64,000 nucleotides of DNA, taken from positions 62,001 through 126,000 of the forward strand of contig JAKCPI010015732.1 in the NCBI GenBank assembly GCA_023213315.1, written 5' to 3'. This document shows, piece by piece, positions 53,003 through 63,349 of this stretch. The DNA is from Euborellia annulipes (Eukaryota; Arthropoda; Insecta; Dermaptera; Anisolabididae). Below the pieces are notes generated by a model that saw only the letters and a program-made list of their open reading frames with translations, had not been told where the DNA came from and searched no databases. Position numbers and translations under genes: made by a program. Within the stretch, counting starts at the first letter, position 1. Every line of letters begins with the position of its first letter.

Positions 53003-53825
53003 TTATTATCGAGATCCTTGTTTATTTACCTCTTACCTGCATGAAGACAAACACCTCAAAACCAACCGGGCTCTGGCCGTAGCCATCTACCGGAACCCCA
53101 TGAAGTTACGTTATTTCCTATCTCTGACTCCGCCTCCTGCGTTCATTTCTAGTTAACGAGCTAATCCTCCTGTCCGGTTCTTTTTATTCAACTTCTTTAT
53201 GCTGGGGAGGATGTCCTAGTTTGAGGAACTCCCTCAAAACATCTACTCCTTTCGAAGAATGCTTCACTGAGAGGGAATCTTCTTTACGTTCCTGTCACAG
53301 CAACTCCTTCTCCTCGTAGAGTTGCCTGGGGGCTATTGTGGGGAGATCCAATATTGGAAGGAATAAAGTGGCTGTTGTATTTAAACAATTATCTCATTAT
53401 AACCGAAACTTTTTCCTTAACAGAGAGTTTAATTTCGTGGAGACTGTTTACCTGGCTGCAAGCTCCTTTCCTATCTATTGTGAGATCCAATATTCCAATC
53501 CAGTTCCTGCTTGACGATTTGTTTACATTAAATCATATTTACGTTTATTTAATGAAAAAATTGGCCGGGGGGCCTGGCAAAGGTGAAGATCAACAGTCAC
53601 CATAATCGTTGAGGTTAAGTGATGCCAAGCGCGGCGAACGCTCGGGATTGGTGACCCCGAGCAATCAGCGTGTGGAAGGCCTCCCGGTTGCCATCGGTAC
53701 AATGTATATGAAAATAAATAAATAACCCCTAAATGGCTTCTGTAGCCGAAAAGGGTTTAAAAAAAAATGAAAAAATTCCGCACGCTCTGGATTTGTAGAA
53801 GCCGACACTGCTACACCAGCGAGAC
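53003..53825 (-). mobile_element. SINE-A with head, carrying a filler and a SINE-5S
   Basis: Minus orientation from attattatcgagatccttgt to the head complement (gtagaagccgacactgctac...). At about 53357-53478 an unrelated 120-base filler lies between two copies of attgtg(gg)gagatccaatatt. At 53563-53765 a SINE-5S is inserted. Confidence 0.82.
53563..53765 (+). mobile_element. SINE-5S, full length, with 12-bp TSD
   Basis: Head: gttgaggttaagtgatgcca and ctcgggattggtgacc correspond to the 5S rRNA internal promoter (A box around gaagttaagc, C box around gatgggtgacc). The body is caatcagcgtgtgg and ctcccggttgccatcgg. The 3' hairpin is ccctaaatggcttctgtagc-cgaaaaggg, then A-tail. Flanked by aatgaaaaaatt at 53551-53562 and 53766-53777. 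SINE3-type elements derived from 5S RNA are known from fish and some invertebrates. The 5' portion ggccggggggcctgg is not 5S-like. Confidence 0.85.
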
Positions 53826-54117
53826 CCCTCTTTTATTTAATCCAGGGGCACAAAACAAATTTCTTCAAATTGTATAATACAAATCTACAATAAAACCTAA
53901 AAAAATTTTAAATAAAATCACCATTTTGATAAAATCAAAATTCTAAAAAATTTGCTAGTGATTTTAACAAATATTTTTTTTAGGCTATATAGTAGATTTG
54001 TTTTATACTATTTGAAGGAAATAAAATTTTTAATACTATTTGAATATAAATAAAATATTTCTAATTTCTTATTTTAATTCAATATAAAATGTTTTTAGAA
54101 ATTAGAAATACAAAAGG
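53826..54117. other. No gene seen
   Basis: AT-rich; includes an imperfect inverted repeat around aatttaaaatt/aaatattt words (53870-54090). Confidence 0.4.
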
Positions 54118-54522
54118 GTCCATAGGCGTAGCTAGGGGTGGGGGTTTGGGGGTTCAAATTCCCCATGGGACATGACTAGATAAATATAATATTATAATTT
54201 ACTCTAGCCAAAAAAAAAAAAATGATTTATAAATACCTTAAAATAAATGTTTAAAAAAATCTTCTTGAACCCCACCCCCCTCCCACATTACATTGAGCAT
54301 TTTGGAAATAATAACATAAACCTTTAACCATAATTCTTCTCTCTCTCAATGGAGAAGATCTGATCTCAGATATCACTTTAAAGGATTTTTATCTCCTTTC
54401 TCTCTTAGACAGCAAAAAACTTGTTATTTTCTTGAGTGTTATGTCGAATAGAAAAAAAAAGCAATTTAAGTTGACTCTCTTTGGTCAAAGAGTTTTTGTT
54501 TCTTTTTTTTGCCCATGCCTAT
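54118..54522. mobile_element. Possible TIR element
   Basis: Left ccataggcgtagctagggg; right cccatgcctatag is an approximate inverse. Internal gggggttcaaattcccc and gaaccccacccccc words. No TSD resolved. Confidence 0.4.
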
Positions 54523-54915
54523 AGGGAGAGATTGAATTTTGTCTGATTTCCATCCCAATTGTCATATTTGATGCTAATCTATTGATACTCTTCCATCTCC
54601 CTTGGGATGCAACAGTCGGTCACTTAAAAAAAAAAAAACTTCTTGTTTCTAGAGGATATGATCACACCCAAAAGAATAGACAACTTTCTTTTTTGTTTGT
54701 TCAGTTGGCAATACTCCTAAATCTTTCTCTCTCTGCGGGAATTTTTCATATGTAAAGATCGTTGCATTAAGAAATTTTTTTTTCGGCATCGGAGGCCATT
54801 TGAACCTCGTTAATTGATAAGTGAAGTGTTATAACTTTGATAAAGAAAGCATGTTTTAGCTTAATATAAAAATATATTTATTATAAAGAGTTATTGAATA
54901 AATAATACATTGAAT

Positions 54916-55433
54916 GGGGGCTCGCTGGTGTAGTGAGCCAGGGTGTGTCGGCTTCTACAAAGAAGATCCCTGTTCAAACCCTGGGCGTGCGGGATTTTTC
55001 ATTAAATAAAAATATTTATTTATTGTAAACAAATCCTCAAGCAGGCACTGGATTGGAATATTGGATCTCACCACAATAGACCCCAGGCAACTCTACGAGG
55101 AGAGGGAGTTGCTGTGGCATCCCGTCCTGTGGAGAAGATTCACTCTCAGTGATGTATTCTTCAAAAGGAGTCGGTGCTGAGGGAGTCCCTCCTCAAACTA
55201 GGACATCCTCCCTAGCATAGAAGGGGCTGGATATAAGGAACCGGTTGGAACCAGAAATAAGGATTAGTTAGAAATGAACGCAGGAGGAGGAGTTAGAGAT
55301 AAGGATTGATGTAACTTCACGGGGTGCCGGTAGATGGCTACGGCCAGAGGCCGGTTGGGTTTGAGGTGTGTGTCTTCGTGCACTTAAGCACCTCGGGTAA
55401 ATAAACGGGGATCCCAATAGGAATAAATAAATA
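54916..55433 (+). mobile_element. SINE-A, full length, 518 bp, in an LTR-like repeat
   Basis: Starts gggggctcgctggtgtagtg, B box gttcaaaccct, full body, 3' end gatcccaataggaataaata. TSD aatacattgaat at 54904-54915 and 55434-55445. Clean reference copy of the short, intact SINE-A form. Confidence 0.93.
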
Positions 55434-55639
55434 AATACATTGAATATTGAATGTTTTTCAATTGTCTGTAATTGATATTCTAATAATTAATTAATTATAA
55501 TTGTTTTAAATTTATATTGAGACTAATTTAATGGCTATTGCCAATTTATGAACTTTATATTAATTCTCCCCCACTAATAATTACGAAGGAGATATTATTG
55601 CTGGAGGTAATCTTGTAGATAGTGAGGAGTCTGGCGCTG

Positions 55640-56205
55640 ACGCTCTGATCTTCTTTGTTAGGTCCGAGGAGTGCTCCCTTCTGTTTGAACAATTGTTTGT
55701 AGATAGAGCTCTGTCTGTGATTGTTGAGTCTCTGTATAACTATAGAAAGGATGCGGTATATTTTCGTTCGAAGTTGTGGATTCGGTGCTTGAATTCCGGT
55801 AGGGTTTAAAGGTGACCGGTTTATTAGGGATGTGTGTTTTGCGTAGCTGGTCGATGTGCCTCTTATAAATGAAGCCGTTGTCTAGATAATGGAGACTTCC
55901 ATATTTTCTGATTATTGTACCCAATCCTCAAGTCCATCTTACATTATGAAAGTGGCGAGATTGCACTCGGTCTCCGACGTTGTATGAATGTAGTTTCCTT
56001 TTTAGATATAGTTCTGCTGGGGATTTCCCTTCTGCAAGTGGAGTGGCTCGGCATCTGAGTAGAATCTTCTGAATTTTTTGATGGATGTTAAGGAGTTCGG
56101 ACGATTCTTAAGTGTCTGTACGTTCCGTTCTGCGAGTCCATTCGTTGCAGATTGTCCTGGGGCTATAAATTTCTGAAGTATGGCGTTTGATGTACAAAAA
56201 TTTTT
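55640..56205 (-). pseudogene. Gypsy-type integrase remnant
   Basis: Minus strand. About 56160-56100 reads APGQSATNGLAERNVQTLKN, which holds the catalytic glutamate of the DDE core (A-E-R). After a frame change, about 56060-55990 reads LLRCRATPLAEGKSPAELYL. The frame 55924-55658 reads GTIIRKYGSLHYL and KRHIDQLRKTHIPN, the C-terminal domain. This pattern is typical of the K02A2.6-like Gypsy integrases, distinct from the element at 34.6-38.4 kb. The first catalytic aspartates and everything upstream are lost, and frames are broken. Confidence 0.8.
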
Positions 56206-56325
56206 GAAAGTTGAATAAATAATACATTGAATATTGAATGTTTTTCAATTGTCTGTAATTGATATTCTCTAATTGTTTTAAATTTATATTGAGACTAATT
56301 TCATGGCTATTGCCAATTTATGAAC

Positions 56326-56754
56326 GTTAAATAATGAAGTTCTGACCCCGGGGTAAGTTCTATCTCTTCCCTCCTTTTTTTTTATTTAGGAAGAATCTAT
56401 TTCACTATCCGATGGTTATAAATAAAAAATAAAAAGAGAGGGAGAATTTTTTTATGAGATATAGAGCTATGATTGCTCAATATCTCGCTACTTTGTACAG
56501 CTATAATATAAACATGATGGCGATTTATCGAAGCCCTTTAAAGCTCTTCTCCCTTTCTTTGCTGAAAGCCCTTATGGTGCACTCTCTCTTTCTTAACATT
56601 AAAATTGTTTTATGTTATAAAAAAAAATCTGGTGTGACTGACCGCACTTTAGATGTTGGGAAAAAAACGCAAAGCACACTCTTTGACCAATATTATTCAA
56701 GTCTTGTGTTGCGTTATCACAACACTGATCACCCCCTTTTTTTAATGGGAAAAC
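56326..56754. other. No gene supported
   Basis: The 120-codon plus frame at 56454-56816 crosses a MITE-D hairpin fragment (ctggtgtgactgaccgcac at about 56629) and repeat L, and has no domain, so it is not accepted. Confidence 0.45.
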
Positions 56755-57002
56755 TCCATTTAAATAGCAAACACAATAGATTTAGAAATTTGACTAATGA
56801 ACACTTTTTAAAATGACGTAAATAAAAAAAATTATCAACGAAATTCAAGTGAAAATTCATTAATATTAATTCTTTTCTCCCATTTTTTTGTTCGTTGTTT
56901 GTTTATTCAATTGCTTAAAAAAAAAAAATCGCACGTTGTGACTGACCTATTTTTTAATAATAATATTCGTTGATTTATTCTTGAAAAAAAAAAAAAAAAA
57001 AA
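56755..57002. repeat. Repeat L copy 2
   Basis: Inverse of 45480-45740: gaaatttgactaatgaacac, ttcattaatattaattcttt, cgcacgttgtgactgaccta, ttgatttattcttgaaaaaa. Contains long A runs. Class unknown. Confidence 0.7.
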
Positions 57003-57255
57003 CGAAAGATTATATGATCAAAGCTAATTAACAGTTGGAGAGTTCGAAGGGGACGAAACCAGAGGTTGTGTTTGTGTTTATGTTTGCTTGACTTCGAGCC
57101 CTCAAGTTGCCTACTCGAGGTGTTATTGGATGCCTTGTATTTGCCTTTGAGATTTGTGTAGGGGATGTGTTGAATGGTGTAGGGATGATATATAAATATG
57201 GGTATGTGTGGGTGTGATTTAATTGCTACATCAAAATTTCTGAATTCTCGTTAGA
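57003..57255. other. No gene seen
   Basis: GT-richer spacer without recognisable features. Confidence 0.4.
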
Positions 57256-57552
57256 TTATTTTTATTTGAAATTTCTACCGGGTCGCCGTTGTATTTACAC
57301 CCGGACAGATACACCTCAATCCCAACCGGCCTCTGGCCTTAGCCATCTAACCGTACCCCGTGAAGTTACATTATTTTTCTATCTTTAACACTAAACCTTA
57401 TTTCCCGGTTACTTTTCTGCGACCTTTTCTATGCTAAGGAGAATGTCCTAGTTTGAGGAGGAACTCCCTCAGCACCGACTCCTTTCGAGGAATGCATCAC
57501 TGAGAGGGAAACTTCTTTACGCCCCTTCCATAAGACGGGATGTCACAGTCGG
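57256..57552 (-). mobile_element. SINE-A, 3' two-thirds, diverged
   Basis: ttatttttatttgaaatttc to ataagacgggatgtcacagt, with deletions in the ttcgtgcacg region. Confidence 0.75.
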
Positions 57553-58205
57553 AAGAGGATTCTCCTGTGTTGGCTCGAGCAAATCTCATCTGCTGAGTTT
57601 ATTACCATGTATGTAATAGAAAAACTGAAATTGTTATATTCGTAGAATGTTCAGTTTTAATTTCTTTGTTTATAGAACGTTTTCTGTATCGTTGTATTAA
57701 TGTATATATAAATAAAATATTTTATATATTAACTCAATAAATAGGATATTTGTATAAATAATTAAATTCATATTAAATAAGTATTTAATATGATTATAAT
57801 TATTTTATATTGATTTTATATTAAGAATGTTATTATAGTTCTTTGGCCTGTAAGCTCTTTATAAATCATTTATTAATTATATAAGTTAAAATAATAGATT
57901 TTTTAATATATAGTCTATATTATATACTAAACAATTATTTTAAATATATTTAAAATCATATGATATAAAATATTTTATATAATAAAAATCTCCCGTTTTC
58001 GGCTTATTTAGATTAGACGGGTCTTCGGGTCTAAGAATTTTTTTGAATTTCGTAAATTTAAATGCGTTTAATCAGAAGGTTTGTAAAATCCTATATGACC
58101 CTTAATTTTTCTGTATCAAAGAAGAAGTTATTTATTAATTGGCAGTCAATCAATTTTTAACAGGATTCTTAGAACAAGAGGTGACTACTCTACCACTGTT
58201 CTACA
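57553..58205. other. No gene seen
   Basis: Extremely AT-rich spacer (57650-58000) with ttatatataat-like words. No coding frame. Confidence 0.45.
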
Positions 58206-58213
58206 GTTCAGAA

Positions 58214-58560
58214 CAGTGGTTCCCAAGGGTGCCACGAGATATTTAGGAAAAAAAAAGTCTGAATAATAAAGTTTTGAATTAAAAAATGATTTAAACGGGA
58301 GCGGCAGAAATTTTGTATAGGACGGAATAAATAAAGCTTTGCTAAAAAAAAAAGGTCAATTGATTTATACGGAGGGTGGCAAAAATTTCGTTTCCCTAAA
58401 AAAAAAAAGTAAAATGATTTTCACGGAAAGGAGAAATATTTTCCACTGGGCGGAAAAAAATTTCGTTTTGCTCGGGGAAAAAAGAAGGGCCCCTAGTGTG
58501 TGACGTTAATCCCAACGCACTTTTGGAATGCCGTGGACTTCAAAGGGTTAGAAAATACTG
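58214..58560. mobile_element. hAT-type MITE, 347 bp
   Basis: Starts cagtggttcccaagggtgcc and ends caaagggttagaaaatactg, hAT-like termini (cagtggttct...). Flanked by gttcagaa / gtccagaa (58206-58213, 58561-58568; 7 of 8). The interior repeats (a/c)ggaaa(n)aaatttcgtttt-type words three times (58300-58470). Confidence 0.75.
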
Positions 58561-58568
58561 GTCCAGAA

Positions 58569-59105
58569 GCTTAAAATATTTTTTATTTTTTTTGAAAAAA
58601 GAATTCTGATTATTTATTTACAGCCTCTATAGGACAGAGTATAAATCAAAACAAGTTTTTATAGTTTTAAAATAGTAATTACAGAAGTTTCTTGAGAGAT
58701 AACAAACATACAGAGATATTATTTTTTATAAAAAAAAACTTTTCTTCTCTCTGATCCTTTCTTGACTGATTAAAAGATCCTCTCTCTCTCTTTCGCTCCC
58801 TTTTGTTTTTTTTTTCGCTCTCTTTCCCGCACTGAATTTACTCAAGACAAAAGAGAGATGATAAAGTCAACTGATAAGCAACCAATGTTGACCATGTCAG
58901 CTATTTTTTTTTTCTTCCCAAATAAAACACATTGAAGATGTAACGGAACGAGACTGTAAGGGTTAAGCAAGAATAAGAACTACCAAATGACGGATAGGCT
59001 GATAATAAAACCACCAGATTCATTAGTAAATTTTTTATAGCCAAGTGCGTTACAAAACGTTGCATCCAAATGGGGAAGAGTCACTGATCGCTAAAGAGAA
59101 ATTAT
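58569..59105. other. No gene seen
   Basis: AT-rich with a TC run (about 58773-58790). Confidence 0.45.
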
Positions 59106-59118
59106 AACTTGTAAATTT

Positions 59119-59394
59119 GAAGGCAAAGTGGCTTATCGGATAAGCTGGGGCTTAGTAATACGAGGTAAAACTGTACTCGAATTCGAACCGGGCTTGTCGC
59201 AAAAATTCAACCAAGTGTCTACTGGGGCAATGGGAATATAATCCCCTCCAGTTCCAGGCACCTAGGGCCTGAGGTATGGGCATGAACCATTCCTAGATTG
59301 GTCCTCTCCAGGGGTCTTGTTTCCGGAGAGTGATACGGGGAACACAATAGATCTATTAGGTCGCTGTGCAGAGAAGCCCGAGAACATCAAATCA
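59119..59394 (+). mobile_element. SINE-K, full length, 276 bp
   Basis: tRNA-like head: aaagtggcttatcggataag (A box) and gaattcgaaccgggc (B box). The body contains ctccagttccaggcacctag and tcctctccaggggtcttgtt. It ends agaacatcaaatc without A-tail. Flanked by an exact 13-bp TSD aacttgtaaattt (59106-59118 and 59395-59407). Only copy in the window. Confidence 0.82.
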
Positions 59395-59466
59395 AACTTG
59401 TAAATTTTAAAAGATTTGGTCCGGGAGATGCTGTGTGTATTTTTTAAATAAAATTAAGTAAAACGA

Positions 59467-60659
59467 ATCTGCCTGAAAAAACTGTTAAGAAGAGGGAAGA
59501 ATGGCGATCTTATAAGATGGATGGCAGATATAGTGAAGATTGGAAAAGAAGAAGCCTACTGTCAGACCTCTCAATAGACAAGACAATTGACAGTTTAGAA
59601 GAGGAGCTCGAATATGCATTTAAGACTAACTGGGACAATGAGGTACAAGAGACGTGGACAAAAATTGACAACTCAACTAATAACCCGCTGTACAAACAAA
59701 TGAGAAAGGTCTTGGGGATAGAAGACTACCTGATCTAACTAACAGATATTTAAGAGAAAGAGACAAAATGACATGGGCAAGAATAAGGTATGGGAATGAA
59801 CTACTTGTAGGTTTTGTGAATCGACAGACGAAACACAAATACACTTAATGACATGTGAGATGATGGACCAGGAATTGACAGATGAATGGAAAATGGAGAA
59901 AAGGAAAATTAATAAGGAGTGGACAAGACGAGAAGAAAGATTATTATTATTATTATTATTTGAAATTCCTATCGGGATCCCCGTTTATTTCCCCGAGCAT
60001 GAAGACACACACCTCAAACCCAACCGGCCTCTGGCCGTAGCCATTTACCGACACCCTATCTCTATTTCCTCCTTCTGGGTTCAATTCTAGCTAGTGAACT
60101 AATCCTTATTTCTGGTTCCAACCGGCTCCTTATATCCAACCTCTTCTATGCTCTGGAGGATGTGCTAGTTTGAGGAGGGAATCCCTCAGCATCTAGTCTT
60201 TTCAAAGAATTCATCACTGAGAGGGAACCTTCTTTACGTCCCTTCCACAGGACGGGATGTCACAGCAACTCCCTCTCCTCGTAGAGTTGCATCGGGGCTA
60301 TTGTGGTAAGATCCATATATTCCAATTTGTTTACATTAAATAAATATTTTTATTTAATGAAATATCCCGCACGCCAAGGATTTGAACAGGGGTCTTCTTT
60401 GTAGAAGCCGACACCCTAGCTCACTACACCAGCGAGCCCCGACGAGAAGAAGTGGGCAAAAGAAATTATAAATGGACTCAATATTAAATGGTACCAATTC
60501 CGAAGAATTCTTCAACAAGAAAGAAGACTAGAAAGATAGACGAATGCATTGTAATGAGACTGTAAATATTTGTAAATAACATGTAAACAGCAAAATATTA
60601 TTGTAATTCATGTATCCCAAACCCCAAACTGGGAAGGGAAGGAATCGAGGAAATAAATT
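59467..60659 (+). pseudogene. 5'-truncated LINE with CCHC finger, split by SINE-A
   Basis: Flanked by a 16-bp TSD aaattaagtaaaacga (59451-59466 and 60660-60675), so the insertion is complete though 5'-truncated. The first frame (59517-59738) reads DWKRRSLLSDLSIDKTIDSL. A shifted one reads PDLTNRYLRERDKMTWARIR. The frame from 59806 gives CRFCESTDETQIHLMTC, i.e. C-x2-C-x8-H-x4-C, the zinc finger found after the RT in several non-LTR clades. After the SINE the frame continues (WAKEIINGLNIKWYQFRR) to a TAG near 60539. At least two frameshifts make it dead. Confidence 0.78.
59938..60440 (-). mobile_element. SINE-A, full length, 503 bp, in the LINE
   Basis: From the tail (agattattattattattatt) to the head complement ending ctacaccagcgagcccc. 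TSD gacgagaagaa at 59927-59937 and 60441-60451, an exact 11 bp. Shows that SINE-A was active after this LINE copy. Confidence 0.94.
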
Positions 60660-60675
60660 AAATTAAGTAAAACGA

Positions 60676-61019
60676 TTTTCTTTTTCTTTTTTTTAATCAG
60701 AGAACAAACGACAATAACAAAAAAAGGGGGGGTAACCTCAACGACCAGTTGGCCTTTTAGTATTATGATTATTATTATTAAAAGAGAAAGAGGTGGAGGG
60801 GAGAGATGATAACACAACTCCTTATTAAACCATTATTATCTAGGTAACTCTCTCTTTAAAAACAGTTAATAAAAAAAAAAAAACATTTATTTTATTAACT
60901 TTAAATTAAGAGATATTAAAATGCTTTTTTTTTTTTTGCCACAACCTTCCTTCTCAGATGGATGGTGGTGCACTCTAGGAAATATCTTTACATTTTATAA
61001 TCGTAAAAGGCGATAATGT
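60676..61019. other. No gene seen
   Basis: AT-rich spacer with short microsatellites. Confidence 0.4.
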
Positions 61020-61408
61020 ATTATTATTATTATGAAATTCATATCGGAGCACCGTTTATTTACTAGAGGTGTTTTCGTGCACGAAGATCCACACCCCAAA
61101 CCCAGCCGACCTCTAGCCATCTATCGGCACCCTATGAAGTTAAATTATTTTCTATCTCTAACTTCTCCTTCTGCGTACTTTTCTAGCTAATCCCTATTTC
61201 TGGTTCCTTTTATCCAACCTCTTCCATGTTAGGGAGGATGTCCTAGTTTGATGAGGTACTCACTCAGCACCGACTCCTTTCGAAGAATGCATCACTGTGA
61301 GAGAACCTTCTTTACGTCCCTTCCATAGGACTGCTGTCACAGCAACTCCCTTTCCTCGTAGATTTGCCTGGGAGCTATTGCTGTGAGATCCAATATTCCA
61401 ATCCAGTG
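61020..61408 (-). mobile_element. SINE-A, 3' two-thirds
   Basis: attattattattatgaaatt to ccaatattccaatccagtg; the head is missing. Confidence 0.8.
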
Positions 61409-61721
61409 AAGTTGGAGATAATCTTATATCAAGCAAATTATTTAGTAGATGACACAGTGTTGACAGAAATAAATGAAAATTTGATAGATTTTTCTCAAAA
61501 TGAAAGTGAGAGGGGAGGGGATATAAGGGTACAACTACCCCTCCCGAAATTCCGAAAAATATAAAGAGATACAATGTGTTAAAATTTTAAATACTGTTAG
61601 AAATTATAAAAATACTTTACATTTGAGAGAGAGAAACCCCTCTGAGAAAATTATCTTGATAGGGCCCTCATGTAAATAAAATAAATATTTTTGAAAAAAA
61701 TTATTAAACGAATTAGTAAAT
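61409..61721. other. No gene seen
   Basis: AT-rich spacer; the 66-codon plus frame has no domain. Confidence 0.4.
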
Positions 61722-61722
61722 G

Positions 61723-62343
61723 GGGGGCTCGCTGGTGTAGTGAGCTAGGGTGTCGGCTTCTATAAAGAGACAGCCGCGCCCCCCCCTTCGACTTAAATAT
61801 TTCTCTTACATTTCTTGGGGAAAAATTTAAAAATAAACAAAATGATGGGAAGATTCCTGTTAAAATCATTAGCGTGCGGGATTTTACATTAAATAAAAAT
61901 ATTTATTTAATGTAAGCAAATCCTCAAGCAGACACTGGATTGGAATATTGGATCTCGCCACAATAGCCCCTAGGCAACTCTACGAGGAGAGGGAGTTGCT
62001 TTGACATCCCGTCCTGTGGAAGGACGTAAGAAGGCTCTCTCTCAGTGATGCATTCTTCGAAAGAAGTCTGTGCTGAGGGAGTCCCTCCTCAAACTAGAAC
62101 ATCCTCCAGAGCATAGAAGAGGTTGGATATAAGGAGCCGGTTGGTACCAGAAATAAGGATTAGTTCACTAGCTAGAGACGAAAGCAGCAGGAGAAGTCAG
62201 AGATACGAAATGATATAATTTCAAGGGGTGCCGGTAGATGGCTACGGCCAGAGGCCAGTTGGGTTGAGATGTGTGTCTTCGTGCACGAAAGCACCTCGGG
62301 TAAATAAACGGGGATCCCGATAGGAATTTCAAATAAAAAAAAG
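61723..62343 (+). mobile_element. SINE-A, full length, with an insertion in the head
   Basis: Starts gggggctcgctggtgtagtg and ends gaatttcaaataaaaaaaag. TSD tagtaaatg at 61714-61722 and 62344-62352. About 85 bases (about 61772-61855; ccgcgccccccccttcgac...) interrupt the tRNA-like head between A and B boxes. Confidence 0.9.
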
Positions 62344-62352
62344 TAGTAAATG

Positions 62353-63349
62353 CCCAAACTGTTGGGTGGAGGTTTGAATTTCTTTATAATGAAATGGTAA
62401 CTTTAAAAATAAACACTTATTCAAATAGATTATTATTTATTTAAATAAAAAAGTGAAAGAAAGAAAAGTTTTTTCATTACCTTTAGGACTATATATAAAA
62501 AAAAAAAAAATTATCAGAATATTTATCTTTGAAAAATTCTTTCAATTCAATATTTCTTCTTCTCCAGCTTCTTTCTTAATGATTCATTCAATATAGACTT
62601 GCTTATATATTGATAATAACGTTTAAAAGTTTTAAAAATATTATCAATTATTTATTCTAACAAGTTTGAAATAAAAAAAAAAAAAGAAGGGAGAAAGCGA
62701 AATGTCGTTTCTTTTTATAAACTTTTAGAATTAATAAATAAAAAGATTCTTTTTAATAGGTAAATACTAGTCGCAATGCCCGCCTTTGGCGAGTCAGTTT
62801 ATTACTAATTTGGGATGCATAATAAATTCAGTTTTCATCTTAATTAAAGGGGAGTCAACTAATCTTTAATTCTCGAATACTTGTTGCACTGCACATATGT
62901 GCTATATTGGTGCATTGAAATCTAGAACTAAACCTGGTTATATAGGAAGCGCAGTTTTAGAGATATAGAAAAAATTGAATTTTATTGGAAAAAGTGCTCT
63001 AAAACTCTAAAACTCTAGATTTCTTAAAGGTGTTACTCGTTAAAAATATGCGGATAGTTGAGAAATATCAAGTTTCACCCCAAACGAAGGTGGTTTAGAG
63101 GTGCAAAACACGGCTAACAGTATAGGAAAATCGGATTTTTCAAGTTTTTTTTTTTTTTTTTTTTATTTTGGACACCCCTAATAGAATCTTTACCATCCCT
63201 GAATACAAAAAACATATAATTACGATATTCTAAGTAGTTCTTTAACTTTCTAAAAATCAGAGATTCGTGAAAATATATTAATTATTAACAAAATTATAAG
63301 CAAAATAGTCATCAAAGTCAAGTTTAGATATATAATTTTTTGTGCCAGG
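62353..63349. other. No gene seen
   Basis: AT-rich. A patch at 62768-62800 (actagtcgcaatgcccgcct) resembles ends of short transposons seen in many animals, but no second end was found. Confidence 0.4.

Larger units (their letters stand above)
54894..56325 (-). mobile_element. Internally deleted LTR retrotransposon
   Basis: About 110 bp (attgaatgtttttcaattgt ... atggctattgccaatttatg) occurs in direct orientation at 55446-55553 (with 54894-54915 before the SINE) and 56211-56325. Between them only an integrase remnant survives, on the minus strand. In complement a purine tract agtgggggagaa lies next to the left repeat (about 55560-55572), where a polypurine tract should be. I infer partial LTRs with most of gag-pol deleted. 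Confidence 0.65.

Noticed and set aside
56454..56816. 120-codon plus-strand open frame
   Set aside because: Crosses a MITE-D fragment and repeat L; composition is that of AT-rich DNA with no domain.
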